Of a stretch of 14,045 nucleotides of DNA, positions 6,113 to 13,565 are shown piece by piece. A model generated the notes under the pieces. The model saw only the letters and a list, made by a program, of their open reading frames with translations. It was not told the DNA's origin and did no database searches. Positions within the stretch are counted from its first letter, which is position 1; every line of letters begins with the position of its first letter. The translations under genes were made by a program, and so were the position numbers. The DNA lies in assembly GCA_038521775.1 (NCBI GenBank), contig JBCBKN010000081.1, positions 1-14,045 on the forward strand, read 5' to 3'. This DNA is from J013 sp038521775 (GTDB lineage Bacteria > Pseudomonadota > Alphaproteobacteria > Rhodobacterales > Rhodobacteraceae).

Positions 6113-8968
6113 TCATCCGGTCTGCGCGCCGCGCTCGACCACCCGGGCCAAACGCTCCTCGATCGCGCGGCGCTTGGCCTCCGACAGGATCTTCAGCCCG
6201 AAGAGATCCTTCACGTAGAAAACATCGACCGCCTGGGCGCCATAGGTCGCGACCACCGCCGACGAGATTGCGATATTGGCCGCCGCCAGGGTCCGCGTCA
6301 GATCGTAAAGCAGACCCGGCCGGTCGCGCGCGCTGACCTCGACGATGGTGAAGATGTCCGAGCCGTCATTGTCAAAGACCACCCGGGTGGGCACGGTGAA
6401 ATCGCGCACCCGCTTTTTGATCTTGTCGCGGGTCTTGAACTCCTCCCGCGCGACCACCTCACCCTTGAGCGTGCGCTCCACGATGCGGCGCAGCCGGTCG
6501 AGCCGTTCCTTCTCATAGGGCTTGCCGTCATGGTCCTGCACCCAGAAGACCGAGGTTGCATAGCCATCCGAGGTCGTGTGGCTGCGCGCATCGACGACAT
6601 TGGCGCCGGCAATGGCCAGCGCGCCCGAGAGCCGCGCAAAGATGCCGGGGTGATCTTCCATGTAAAACACCGCGCGCGTAGCGTCGCGTGCAGGGTCGGG
6701 CGTGATCTGGGCGGCAATTTCGCCGGAAAGCACCGCCTCGTCGAGCTCGGCAAAGAGGATCTGGGTGTCGGTGTCAAAGCCCAGCCAATAGCCGGTGTAA
6801 TGCCGCTCCAGCTCTTCGGTGACCGATGCCGCCGAGGCGCGCTGCGCATAGATCTCGGCAAAGGCGGTCTTGGCCGCAGCCTCGCGCGCCGCGCGGCTGG
6901 AAATGTCGGCATCGCCGGTCAGCTCGGCCTTTGTCGCGCGGTAAAGCTGGCGCAAAAGCTGCGCCTTCCAATTGTTCCAGACCCCTGGGCCGACCCCCTT
7001 GATGTCGCAGACCGTGAGCAGCAGGAGAAGCTTCAGACGCTCCTGCGTTTTCACGATATGGGCAAAATCGCGCACGGTGTGCGGGTCGGAGATGTCGCGT
7101 TTCTGGGCCACGTCGGACATCACCAGATGGTGGCGCACCAGCCAGGCCACCAGCTCGGCCGTGCCGGCATCGACGCCCATGCGGGCGCAGACGGCGCGGG
7201 CCATCTTTTCACCCAGCTCCGAATGATCGCCAGGCCGGCCCTTGCCCACATCATGCAAGAGCAGCGCAAGCGACAGGACCAGCCGGTCGATGCCGCCCTT
7301 GAGGATTGACGAGGCGATGGGCAGGTCTTCGGTCAGCGCGCCTTCCTCGATCTGGTGCAGGATCGACAGGCAGTTGAGCGTGTGTTCGTCGACCGTGTAA
7401 TGGTGGTACATATTGAACTGCATCAGGCAGACGATCTCGCCGAATTCGGGCACAAACGCGCCCAGCGCCCCGGTCTCATTCATCCGCCGCAGCGCCCGCT
7501 GCGGGTCTTCGACATCGGCCAGAAGCTCAAGGAAGATGGCCACGGCCTCGGGATCGCAGCGCAGCGCCTCGATCTGCGCGGTGCTTGCCGCGGCGCGGCG
7601 CATCGCATTGGGGTGCAGGCGCAGACCGCTGCGCTGGCCTTCGCGAAACAGCCGCAGCAGGAGCGCCGGGGTTTCGGAAATCGCCGCCCGGTCGTCGAAG
7701 TCGAGCCGCCCGTCGCGTTCGACAAAGCCCGGCTCGAGCCTGGGCGCGATGCCGAAGGCCCGGCGCAGACGCGGGATCAGCGCCGGGCGGCTTTTGACAT
7801 GGCGCGCCTCCAAAAGCGCACAGAAGATGCGGGTCAGATCGCCCACATGCTTGGCATGGGTGAAATAGGCCTGCATGAAGATCTCGACCGCGCGCCGGCC
7901 GTTTTCGGCCCGATACCCCATGGCCGAGGCCATCTCGACCTGCATGTCGAAGGTCAAAAGCTCGTTTGCCCGACCCGACAGCCGGTGAAGATGGCTGCGC
8001 ACCGACCACAGGAAGGCCTCGGCGGCATTGAAGATCGCGACCTCCTCTTCGGTGAAGACGCCGCGGGCGACAAGCTCCTCGGGCGTGCCGGCGCGGTAGA
8101 GATATTTCGCGATCCAGTAGAGGGTCTGAAGGTCGCGCAGGCCGCCCTTGCCCTCCTTGACATTGGGCTCGACCAGATAGCGCGAGCCCCCGTGCCGGCG
8201 GTGCCGCTCATCGCGCTCGGCCAGCTTGGCCTCGACGAATTCCGGCCCGGTGCGCGAGAAAAGCTCCGTCCAGAGCCGCGTTTCCAGCTCGTCGGCCAGC
8301 ACGGCCTCGCCGGTCAGGTAGCGCCGTTCCAGAAGGGCGGTGCGGATGGTGATGTCCTCACGCGCCAGGCGCAGGCAGTCATCGACGGTGCGCACGGCAT
8401 GGCCGACCTTGAACCGCAGATCCCAGAGCATGTAGAGCACGGTTTCGATGACGCTCTCGCCCCAGGCGGTCTGCTTGTAGGGGGTGAGGAAGAGAAGATC
8501 GACATCCGAGAAGGGCGCCATCTCGCCCCGGCCATAGCCGCCCGTGGCCAGCACGGCCATATGTTCGGATTTGGTGGGGTTCGGCCGGGGGTGCAGCCAG
8601 GTCTGCGCCACGGTGGCCGCTTCGATCACGATCGCATCGGTGAGCCAGGTGAAGCTTGCCGCGGCCGCCGGGCCGTCGCTGGGCTGCCTGCCAAGCGCGT
8701 CGAGGATCGCCTGGCGTCCCCTGTGCAGCGCGCTGCGCAGATGTTCGACGGCCGCACGGCGCAGCGTTTCGCTTTGAGGCCCGCGCGCCATCGTCTGGGC
8801 CATCTGGGCGTGAAGCGCCTGGGGGTCGATGATCTCCTCGGCGGGCAGGACCAGGCGGCCCGGGGGCGGTGCGCGCCGCAGATGCGCCGGTGCGGCCTGC
8901 GCGGCCGCAGGCTCACCCGGAGGGGCGGTCGAAGCGTCTTGGTGCCGGATCGCGGACGGTGAAGCCAT
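6113..8968 (-). CDS. glnD: Bifunctional PII uridylyltransferase/uridylyl-removing enzyme GlnD
   Basis: GlnD is the cytoplasmic glutamine sensor of nitrogen control. It uridylylates PII proteins (GlnB/GlnK) when glutamine is low and removes UMP when it is high. The 951-residue protein shows all expected parts in order: a disordered Ala/Pro-rich N-terminus (1-40); a nucleotidyltransferase domain with TGGYGRGEMAPFSDVDLLF (142-160), where D155 and D157 bind metal; the GlnD linker with VEPNVKEGKGGLRDLQTLYW (266-285); an HD hydrolase domain around HHYTVDEHT (522-530) and LLHDVGKGRPGDHSELG (571-587); and two ACT domains (about 766-840 and 873-945). All key residues look intact. The ATG at 8968 is backed by a strong GGAGGTGA. 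It lies inside the preceding lipoprotein gene, with a 56-base overlap in another frame. murJ follows after 7 bases. Confidence 0.97.
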   Translation of the reverse strand: MASPSAIRHQDASTAPPGEPAAAQAAPAHLRRAPPPGRLVLPAEEIIDPQALHAQMAQTMARGPQSETLRRAAVEHLRSALHRGRQAILDALGRQPSDGPAAAASFTWLTDAIVIEAATVAQTWLHPRPNPTKSEHMAVLATGGYGRGEMAPFSDVDLLFLTPYKQTAWGESVIETVLYMLWDLRFKVGHAVRTVDDCLRLAREDITIRTALLERRYLTGEAVLADELETRLWTELFSRTGPEFVEAKLAERDERHRRHGGSRYLVEPNVKEGKGGLRDLQTLYWIAKYLYRAGTPEELVARGVFTEEEVAIFNAAEAFLWSVRSHLHRLSGRANELLTFDMQVEMASAMGYRAENGRRAVEIFMQAYFTHAKHVGDLTRIFCALLEARHVKSRPALIPRLRRAFGIAPRLEPGFVERDGRLDFDDRAAISETPALLLRLFREGQRSGLRLHPNAMRRAAASTAQIEALRCDPEAVAIFLELLADVEDPQRALRRMNETGALGAFVPEFGEIVCLMQFNMYHHYTVDEHTLNCLSILHQIEEGALTEDLPIASSILKGGIDRLVLSLALLLHDVGKGRPGDHSELGEKMARAVCARMGVDAGTAELVAWLVRHHLVMSDVAQKRDISDPHTVRDFAHIVKTQERLKLLLLLTVCDIKGVGPGVWNNWKAQLLRQLYRATKAELTGDADISSRAAREAAAKTAFAEIYAQRASAASVTEELERHYTGYWLGFDTDTQILFAELDEAVLSGEIAAQITPDPARDATRAVFYMEDHPGIFARLSGALAIAGANVVDARSHTTSDGYATSVFWVQDHDGKPYEKERLDRLRRIVERTLKGEVVAREEFKTRDKIKKRVRDFTVPTRVVFDNDGSDIFTIVEVSARDRPGLLYDLTRTLAAANIAISSAVVATYGAQAVDVFYVKDLFGLKILSEAKRRAIEERLARVVERGAQTG

Positions 8969-10121
8969 CCTCTGTCACCTCCATCACCGCAAGGGCGCGG
9001 TCGATCATCCCGTCGCGGCGAAGCCTGAAGATCCCGTTGACACCGGCAAACCCGCTGGGATTGACCAGATTTTCCACCGCAAAGGGCCGGCTGTCCTGTG
9101 CTGCGCGCGCATCGCGGATCAGCGCCCCGACAGCGGCGATGCCGTCATAGGCAAGGCCTGCAATCGGTGCGGGGTTGGTGCCATAGGTTGCAAGATAGCG
9201 TTGGGAGAACGCGTCAAACAGCGCCGGGTCGGGGGCCACGAACCAGCCGCCCTGCAGCGCCGCCTCGGTGCTGGTCGCTGGTCCGTTCCACTGGCCCAGC
9301 CCCAGATAGCGGGTCGCGCGCGGCGAGACGTTGTAATAGTTGAGAAACGCCCCTGCCGAGACCAGCCCCTGCCCGCCTTCGGGAATGGCCACGGCCTCGG
9401 CGCTGTGCTCGGCCGCATAGACCTGGCTGCGGTCCTGAATGCCCTGAAAGCTGCGCGGATAGTCGATGGCGGTCAGCACGGTCAGCCCATGCCTGGCCGC
9501 GGCCTGGCGCAGCGCCTGTGCCGCGACCTGGCCCGACGGGGTGCGCGGATAGAACAGGCCCAGACTGCCGATGCCCTGGCTGGAGGCATAGCTGAGCAGC
9601 CGGTCGGCCTCGGTCGCGGCGGTCTGGCCCAGCAGGAACACGTTCTTGCCGGCAACCGAGGGTGTGGTCGAGAAGGTCAGCACATTGATGCCGGCCTGAT
9701 CGGCCACCGGGCCGACGGCCTGGGCAACCGTGCCAAAGAGCGGTCCGACGATGATCTGCACGCCATCGGCAACCGCCCGGGTCGCCGCCTCGCGGGCACG
9801 GGTGGGATCGCCCGCCGTGGCATAGATTTTGAGATCGATCGCCGCACCGGTCAGATCGGCCTGGGCCAGGCGGGCGGCGTTCACCAGGCTTTGCGCGACC
9901 CGCACACGGTTCTCATCGGCCGCATTCAGGGGAACGAACAGGCCCACCTTCACCGGCCCGCCGGGCGTTGCGGGGGCCTGGCGCGGCGCCTCGGTCGTTG
10001 TGCTGCGCGGCTGGGCCGCGGGCTCTTGCTCGGTACAGGCAGAGAGCGCCAGCACCGCACAGGCCAGCGCCATTGCGCCGCGGCGCATTGGAGAAACCGC
10101 CAGACGGATGAGCATGCGCAT
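8913..10121 (-). CDS. LpoA-like lipoprotein, putative penicillin-binding protein activator
   Basis: The 402-residue product begins with a lipoprotein signal: basic MRMLIR, a hydrophobic core, and lipobox LSAC with the lipidated cysteine at C29. A Pro/Ala/Thr linker (30-55) follows, then a type I periplasmic-binding fold (Peripla_BP_6-like) from VKVGLFVPL (57-65) through IIVGPLFGTVAQAV (124-137) to about residue 385. In E. coli, LpoA (YraM) combines this fold with a TPR-like domain and activates PBP1a from the outer membrane; this shorter form has only the binding-protein part. The role in peptidoglycan synthesis is inferred from the family and from murJ downstream. It diverges from rsmI as in E. 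coli. GAGGG lies 4 bases before the ATG. An alternative is an ABC amino-acid binding protein, but lipobox and context argue against that. Confidence 0.85.
   Translation of the reverse strand: MRMLIRLAVSPMRRGAMALACAVLALSACTEQEPAAQPRSTTTEAPRQAPATPGGPVKVGLFVPLNAADENRVRVAQSLVNAARLAQADLTGAAIDLKIYATAGDPTRAREAATRAVADGVQIIVGPLFGTVAQAVGPVADQAGINVLTFSTTPSVAGKNVFLLGQTAATEADRLLSYASSQGIGSLGLFYPRTPSGQVAAQALRQAAARHGLTVLTAIDYPRSFQGIQDRSQVYAAEHSAEAVAIPEGGQGLVSAGAFLNYYNVSPRATRYLGLGQWNGPATSTEAALQGGWFVAPDPALFDAFSQRYLATYGTNPAPIAGLAYDGIAAVGALIRDARAAQDSRPFAVENLVNPSGFAGVNGIFRLRRDGMIDRALAVMEVTEDGFTVRDPAPRRFDRPSG
8975..8982 (-). promoter_or_regulatory. Strong ribosome binding site of glnD inside the upstream gene
   Basis: On the - strand GGAGGTGA lies 6 bases before the glnD ATG at 8968. 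It is embedded in the coding sequence of the LpoA-like gene, where it encodes part of VMEVTED. This decides the glnD start and implies that glnD is translated from the same message. Confidence 0.75.
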
Positions 10122-10163
10122 GTGACCCTCGCAGTTTTTTGCTCGTTTGGGTAGTGTCGCGGC

Positions 10164-10192
10164 ACCCTAAGCCGGGTTGTGATCCAAGTAAA
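10164..10192 (-). promoter_or_regulatory. Putative promoter of the LpoA-like/glnD/murJ unit
   Basis: On the - strand TTTACT (complement of 10187-10192) and TAGGGT (complement of 10164-10169) are separated by 17 bases. Transcription would start near 10157, leaving a leader of about 35 bases. The -10 box is poor against E. coli consensus but matches two other candidate boxes in this window. Confidence 0.4.
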
Positions 10193-10208
10193 CGACGGGA
10201 CCGGCGCG

Positions 10209-11111
10209 ATGTCCGAGGAGTCCTCCGCAAACCCCGATCCGACCGATGACGCGGCGCGCCCGCCATCGGCGCTGGCGGCCGGGCTCTATCTGGTGGCCAC
10301 CCCCATCGGGGCGGCCGATGATGTCAGCCTGCGGGCCCTGGCAGTGCTGCGCGCGGCCGATGTGATTGCCGCCGAAGACACAAGGCGGGCGCGCAAGCTG
10401 CTGGAGATCCACGGCATCGGCCTGGCCGGCCGGCGGTTGATCCCCTATCACGACCATAATGGCCCCGCGCAGCGCCCGGCGCTGCTTGCCGCGCTGGCGG
10501 CGGGCCAGACCGTGGCACTGGTCTCGGATGCCGGCACGCCGCTGATCGCCGATCCGGGCTACCGGCTGGTCGAAGCCGTGCTCGATGCCGGGCATCCGGT
10601 GCACGCCGTGCCCGGCGCGTCGGCGGTTCTGGCGGCGCTGTCGGTTGCCGGGCTGCCGACCGACCGGTTCCTTTTTGCAGGGTTTCCGCCGCCCAAACCC
10701 GCCGCACGGGCGCGGTTTCTGGCCGATCTGGCGACGCTTCCGGCCACGCTGGTGCTCTATGAGGCGCCGCGCCGGGTCTCGGCCACGCTGGGCGACATGG
10801 AAGCGGCGTTCGGTGCCGAGCGTCCCGCGACGCTTTGTCGTGAGCTGACCAAACGGCATGAGGAGGTCCGCCGCGGCAGCCTGGGCGCGCTGGCCCGGGC
10901 CTATGAGGGTGCGGAACCGCCGCGCGGCGAGATCGTGCTGGTCATCGGCCCGCCTGCCGAAACACCCGTCGAGGCAGAGGATCTCGACGATGCCCTGCGC
11001 GCGGCGCTGGCGCGGATGTCGCCAAAGGATGCGGTGCGCGAGGTGGCGCGTCTGACCGGCGCGCCGCGCCGCGATGTCTATGCCCGGGCGTTGGAGATCG
11101 GGCGCGAATGA
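10209..11111 (+). CDS. rsmI: 16S rRNA (cytidine(1402)-2'-O)-methyltransferase RsmI
   Basis: RsmI methylates the ribose of C1402 in 16S rRNA at the ribosomal P site, using SAM. The product is 300 residues from the ATG at 10209. A GTG at 10179 would add ten residues but overlaps the divergent promoter and has no ribosome site. The tetrapyrrole-methylase fold is clear: GLYLVATPIG near residue 25, ADVIAAEDTRRARKLL (50-65), YHDHNG (80-85), LVSDAGTPLIADPGYRLV (104-121), VPGASAVLAAL (134-144) and LPTDRFLFAGFPPPK (149-163). The C-terminal helical part includes ELTKRHEEV and PRGEIVLVIG. The normally conserved TPIGN is TPIGA here. The stop overlaps the next start as ATGA. Confidence 0.95.
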   Translation: MSEESSANPDPTDDAARPPSALAAGLYLVATPIGAADDVSLRALAVLRAADVIAAEDTRRARKLLEIHGIGLAGRRLIPYHDHNGPAQRPALLAALAAGQTVALVSDAGTPLIADPGYRLVEAVLDAGHPVHAVPGASAVLAALSVAGLPTDRFLFAGFPPPKPAARARFLADLATLPATLVLYEAPRRVSATLGDMEAAFGAERPATLCRELTKRHEEVRRGSLGALARAYEGAEPPRGEIVLVIGPPAETPVEAEDLDDALRAALARMSPKDAVREVARLTGAPRRDVYARALEIGRE

Positions 11112-11458
11112 GACCGGGGCTGCGCCATCAGACCGGGCTGGCCGCCGAGGAGATCGCCGCGCGCGCCTATCAGGCCCGCGGTGCAAAGGTCCTTGCGCGG
11201 CGTTGGCGCTGCCGAGCCGGCGAGATCGATTTGATTGTCGAGGAGGCGGGCTGCCTCGTCTTTGTCGAGGTGCGGGCGCGGCGCAGCCTGGCCGAAGCCG
11301 CAACCTCTCTGTCGCCGCGAAAACTGGCCCGCATTCTGGGGGCGGCGGCGGCCTGGATGTCGGCGCAGAACCTCTCGCCCGACCAGAACATGCGCGTGGA
11401 TGCGGCGCTGATCGACCGGGCCGGGCAGGTCGAGATCGTGGAGAATGCGACGCTTTGA
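11108..11458 (+). CDS. YraN family (UPF0102) putative endonuclease-fold protein
   Basis: This 116-residue protein matches the UPF0102/YraN family in length and motifs. An N-terminal helix with GLAAEEIAARAYQARGAKVL (10-29) is followed by AGEIDLIVEEAGCLVFVEVR (37-56), the core of a restriction-endonuclease-like fold (E/D...D...ExK-like, here ExR). E. coli YraN has ExR at the same point, so this alone does not show loss of activity. The family's function is not established; a nuclease or Holliday-junction-related role has been proposed from the fold only. It overlaps rsmI by four bases (ATGA), as is common for this pair, and is surely translated with it. In related genomes I remember glutathione synthetase following this gene; here a DUF1353 gene follows instead. 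Confidence 0.9.
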   Translation: MRPGLRHQTGLAAEEIAARAYQARGAKVLARRWRCRAGEIDLIVEEAGCLVFVEVRARRSLAEAATSLSPRKLARILGAAAAWMSAQNLSPDQNMRVDAALIDRAGQVEIVENATL

Positions 11459-11477
11459 AGCCGCCGCTTTCCGGCCG

Positions 11478-11505
11478 TTGCGCGAATCGACGAAGCGGCT
11501 AGGGT
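11478..11505 (+). promoter_or_regulatory. Possible promoter of the DUF1353 gene
   Basis: TTGCGC (11478-11483) and TAGGGT (11500-11505) are 16 bases apart. A start near 11512 would give a leader of about 38 bases before the ATG at 11551. The -10 box is identical to the one proposed for the LpoA-like gene. The match is weak on its own. Confidence 0.3.
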
Positions 11506-11550
11506 CGCCGCACGCAGACCTCAAAAAGCATGCGCGCGGGGGATACATTG

Positions 11551-12090
11551 ATGACGGGCGGGCGTTTTCCCAAGACCGAACCGATGATTGCCAACCCCTA
11601 CCCCGATGCGGGCTGGGGCGAGATCACCGCGTTTCGCTATCTCGACGATCTGCATCTCTGCCGGGCGGTCGAGGCGATCCCTCTGTCAGGCGGGCGCGCC
11701 TCAGAATACATCGTCGCGCAAAGCTACAGCTGCGCTTACAAGTTGGACGGCGCGGAGAAGACCCTGACCGTGCCGGCCGGCATGCTGACCGATCTGGCAT
11801 CGGTTCCCAGCTTGGGCCGGATCGTCGTGGGCCGGGTGGGCAATCATCTGGAGGCGGCAATCCTGCATGACTTCCTCTTCATTGCCTGGCAGTTCGTCGA
11901 GGGGCGCGGCGCGCGCTACAGCGATTTTCGCTTTTCCAACGCGCTGATGCTGGCGGCCATGGAGGCAGCCGATGTCAGCTGGCTGACCCGGCAATCCATC
12001 GACCTTGCGATCTCAAGCTGGCTGGGCCGCCGCTCCTATGACGAAAACGACCGTGCAAATGGCACAACCCTGTTCGTGACCCTGCCCTAA
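11551..12090 (+). CDS. DUF1353 family protein, function unknown
   Basis: The product is 179 residues from the ATG at 11551, which has GGGGGA 7 bases upstream. An in-frame ATG at 11530 would add seven residues but lacks a ribosome site. The middle holds the DUF1353 hallmark: VPAGMLTDLASVPSLGRIV (74-92) followed by AAILHDFLF (102-110), with a conserved His-Asp pair and TDLAS. No signal peptide or membrane helix is obvious. DUF1353 proteins occur both in bacterial chromosomes and in phage genomes; I know of no proven activity. The gene stands 92 bases after the YraN-family gene with its own candidate promoter, and converges on the TRAP genes with only 32 bases between stops. No other phage genes are visible here, so it is either a domesticated single gene or a relic. 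Confidence 0.8.
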   Translation: MTGGRFPKTEPMIANPYPDAGWGEITAFRYLDDLHLCRAVEAIPLSGGRASEYIVAQSYSCAYKLDGAEKTLTVPAGMLTDLASVPSLGRIVVGRVGNHLEAAILHDFLFIAWQFVEGRGARYSDFRFSNALMLAAMEAADVSWLTRQSIDLAISSWLGRRSYDENDRANGTTLFVTLP

Positions 12091-12122
12091 GCGGCGGCTG
12101 GCCCTGTCGGCTGCCGGCCCGG

Positions 12123-13481
12123 CTAACTGTTCAGATAGGTCGGCAGCCAGAGCGTGACGACCGGAAAGGCAAGCAGCAGGGCCACCCGCAACAACTCGGC
12201 CAGAAAGAAGGGCATAACCCCCAGGAAGGTCTCGCGCATCGGCGTGTCCTTGGCCAGCGCCGAGATCACGAAGACATTCATGCCCACCGGCGGCGTGATC
12301 AGCCCAAGCTCGACCACAATCAGCGCAAGGATCCCGAACCAGATTTTCAGATCCTCGGTCGACATGCCAAAGCCCGCCATCTCGGCCGTGGCATAATCGC
12401 CGCCATTGATCTCCACCAGCACCGGCCAGAAGAACGGGATGGCCAGCAGGATCATCGACAGGCTGTCCATCAGGCAGCCCAGAAAGATCAGCGCGGCCAG
12501 CAGGATGATCAGCACGGTGAGCGGCTCAAGCCCCGACCCCGCCATCCATTCGGCAATCGCCTGCGGAACCCCGCCGCGCGACATGAAGATCTTGAGCATC
12601 TCGGCGCCCAGCACGATCAGATAGATCATGCCGGTGGTCTTGGCGGTCGAGAGCAGCGCCTCGCCCAGACCCGCAAAGCTCAGGCTGCCCCGCAAGAGCC
12701 CATAGACAAAGACCAGGAACACGCCGATTGCGCCGGCCGGGGTGGGGTTGAAAAAGCCGCCATAGATGCCGCCGATGACCAGGCCGAAAATCACCAGCAC
12801 CGGCAAGACGCCCAGCGTCGCCGACAGAAACTCGGCCCGCGAGATCCGGTCGCCGCGCGGCCCGGCCTGCGGGCGCACCAGCACATAAACGCCGATGGTC
12901 GCAATGAAGAGGAAGACCGCAATGATGCCGGGCAAAAGGGCTGCGGCAAACATGCTCACGATATTGGCCTCGACGATCACCGCATAGATGACCAGCACCA
13001 CCGAGGGCGGGATCAGGATGCCCAGCACCCCGCCCGCGGCCAGGGTGCCGGTGGCCAGTGCGCCGGAATAGCGATAGCGCCTCAGCTCGGGCAGGGCCAC
13101 GCGCCCCATGGTCGAGGCGGTGGCAAGCGACGAGCCGCAGACCGCGCCAAACCCTGCACAGGCCGCGATGGCGGCCATGGCGGTGCCGCCGCGCAGCCAG
13201 CCGATCCAGGCATTGGCGGCCCGGAACAGATCGCGGCTGAGGCCGGTCTGGGTGGCGATGTTGCCCATCAGGATGAACATCGGCACGACCGACAGCCCGT
13301 AGCTGGAGAACTGGCTGTAGCCCAGGGTCTTGAGCTGGGCCAGAAAGATCGCCGGCCCGTTCAGGATCGTCACGCCGATGCCGCCGACCAGGATCATCGC
13401 ATAGGCGATCGGCATGCGGATCACGATCAGTCCGACGAGCACGGCAAGACCCGCAAAGCCGATTATCAGCGCATCGAGCAT
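12123..13481 (-). CDS. TRAP transporter large permease subunit (DctM type)
   Basis: This 452-residue inner-membrane protein is the large subunit of a tripartite ATP-independent periplasmic transporter, which imports organic acids or similar solutes with sodium. About a dozen hydrophobic segments run along its length. Family signatures are clear: VVPMFILMGNIATQTGLS (65-82), GAVCGSSLATASTMGRVALP (112-131), GGVLGILIPPSVVLVIYA (150-167) and ELGLITPPVGMNVFVI (391-406). Between membrane segments near the C-terminus there is a longer polar loop (about 355-378, with INGGDYATAEMAGFGMSTED) than the short loop I expect in DctM proteins. GAGGAG lies 6 bases before the ATG at 13481. It follows the small permease gene after 84 bases. 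The substrate cannot be read from the permease; the binding-protein gene is not in the window. Confidence 0.93.
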   Translation of the reverse strand: MLDALIIGFAGLAVLVGLIVIRMPIAYAMILVGGIGVTILNGPAIFLAQLKTLGYSQFSSYGLSVVPMFILMGNIATQTGLSRDLFRAANAWIGWLRGGTAMAAIAACAGFGAVCGSSLATASTMGRVALPELRRYRYSGALATGTLAAGGVLGILIPPSVVLVIYAVIVEANIVSMFAAALLPGIIAVFLFIATIGVYVLVRPQAGPRGDRISRAEFLSATLGVLPVLVIFGLVIGGIYGGFFNPTPAGAIGVFLVFVYGLLRGSLSFAGLGEALLSTAKTTGMIYLIVLGAEMLKIFMSRGGVPQAIAEWMAGSGLEPLTVLIILLAALIFLGCLMDSLSMILLAIPFFWPVLVEINGGDYATAEMAGFGMSTEDLKIWFGILALIVVELGLITPPVGMNVFVISALAKDTPMRETFLGVMPFFLAELLRVALLLAFPVVTLWLPTYLNS

Positions 13482-13543
13482 GGGGGGCTCCTCAAGCAGC
13501 CCGGACGATCAAACCCTGCCGGGCAGATCCGAGCGGTTGGGGT

Positions 13544-13560
13544 CCGGATGTCGGATCCGG
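13544..13560. other. Inverted repeat between the TRAP permease genes
   Basis: CCGGAT (13544-13549) and ATCCGG (13555-13560) form a 6-base-pair stem with a 5-base loop, just past the stop of the small permease. No T run follows on the coding strand, so it is more likely an mRNA-stabilising or attenuating hairpin, or an operator, than a full terminator. Confidence 0.35.
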
Positions 13561-13565
13561 CTTGG

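Noticed and set aside
4957..6336. Open frame of 459 codons antisense to murJ
   Set aside because: Product is rich in Arg, Gln, His and Gly with no fold signature; it is a by-product of murJ codon use.
7355..8962. Open frame of 535 codons antisense to glnD
   Set aside because: The glnD frame has every expected domain and motif, whereas this frame gives a low-complexity Gly/Arg/Ala-rich product without domains.
10179..10208. GTG start for rsmI at 10179
   Set aside because: No ribosome site precedes it and it overlaps the candidate promoter of the divergent gene; the ATG at 10209 fits the family length.
11215..11285. Possible loss of the catalytic lysine in the YraN-family protein (ExR instead of ExK)
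   Set aside because: As I recall, E. coli YraN also has EVR at this place, so it is normal family variation.
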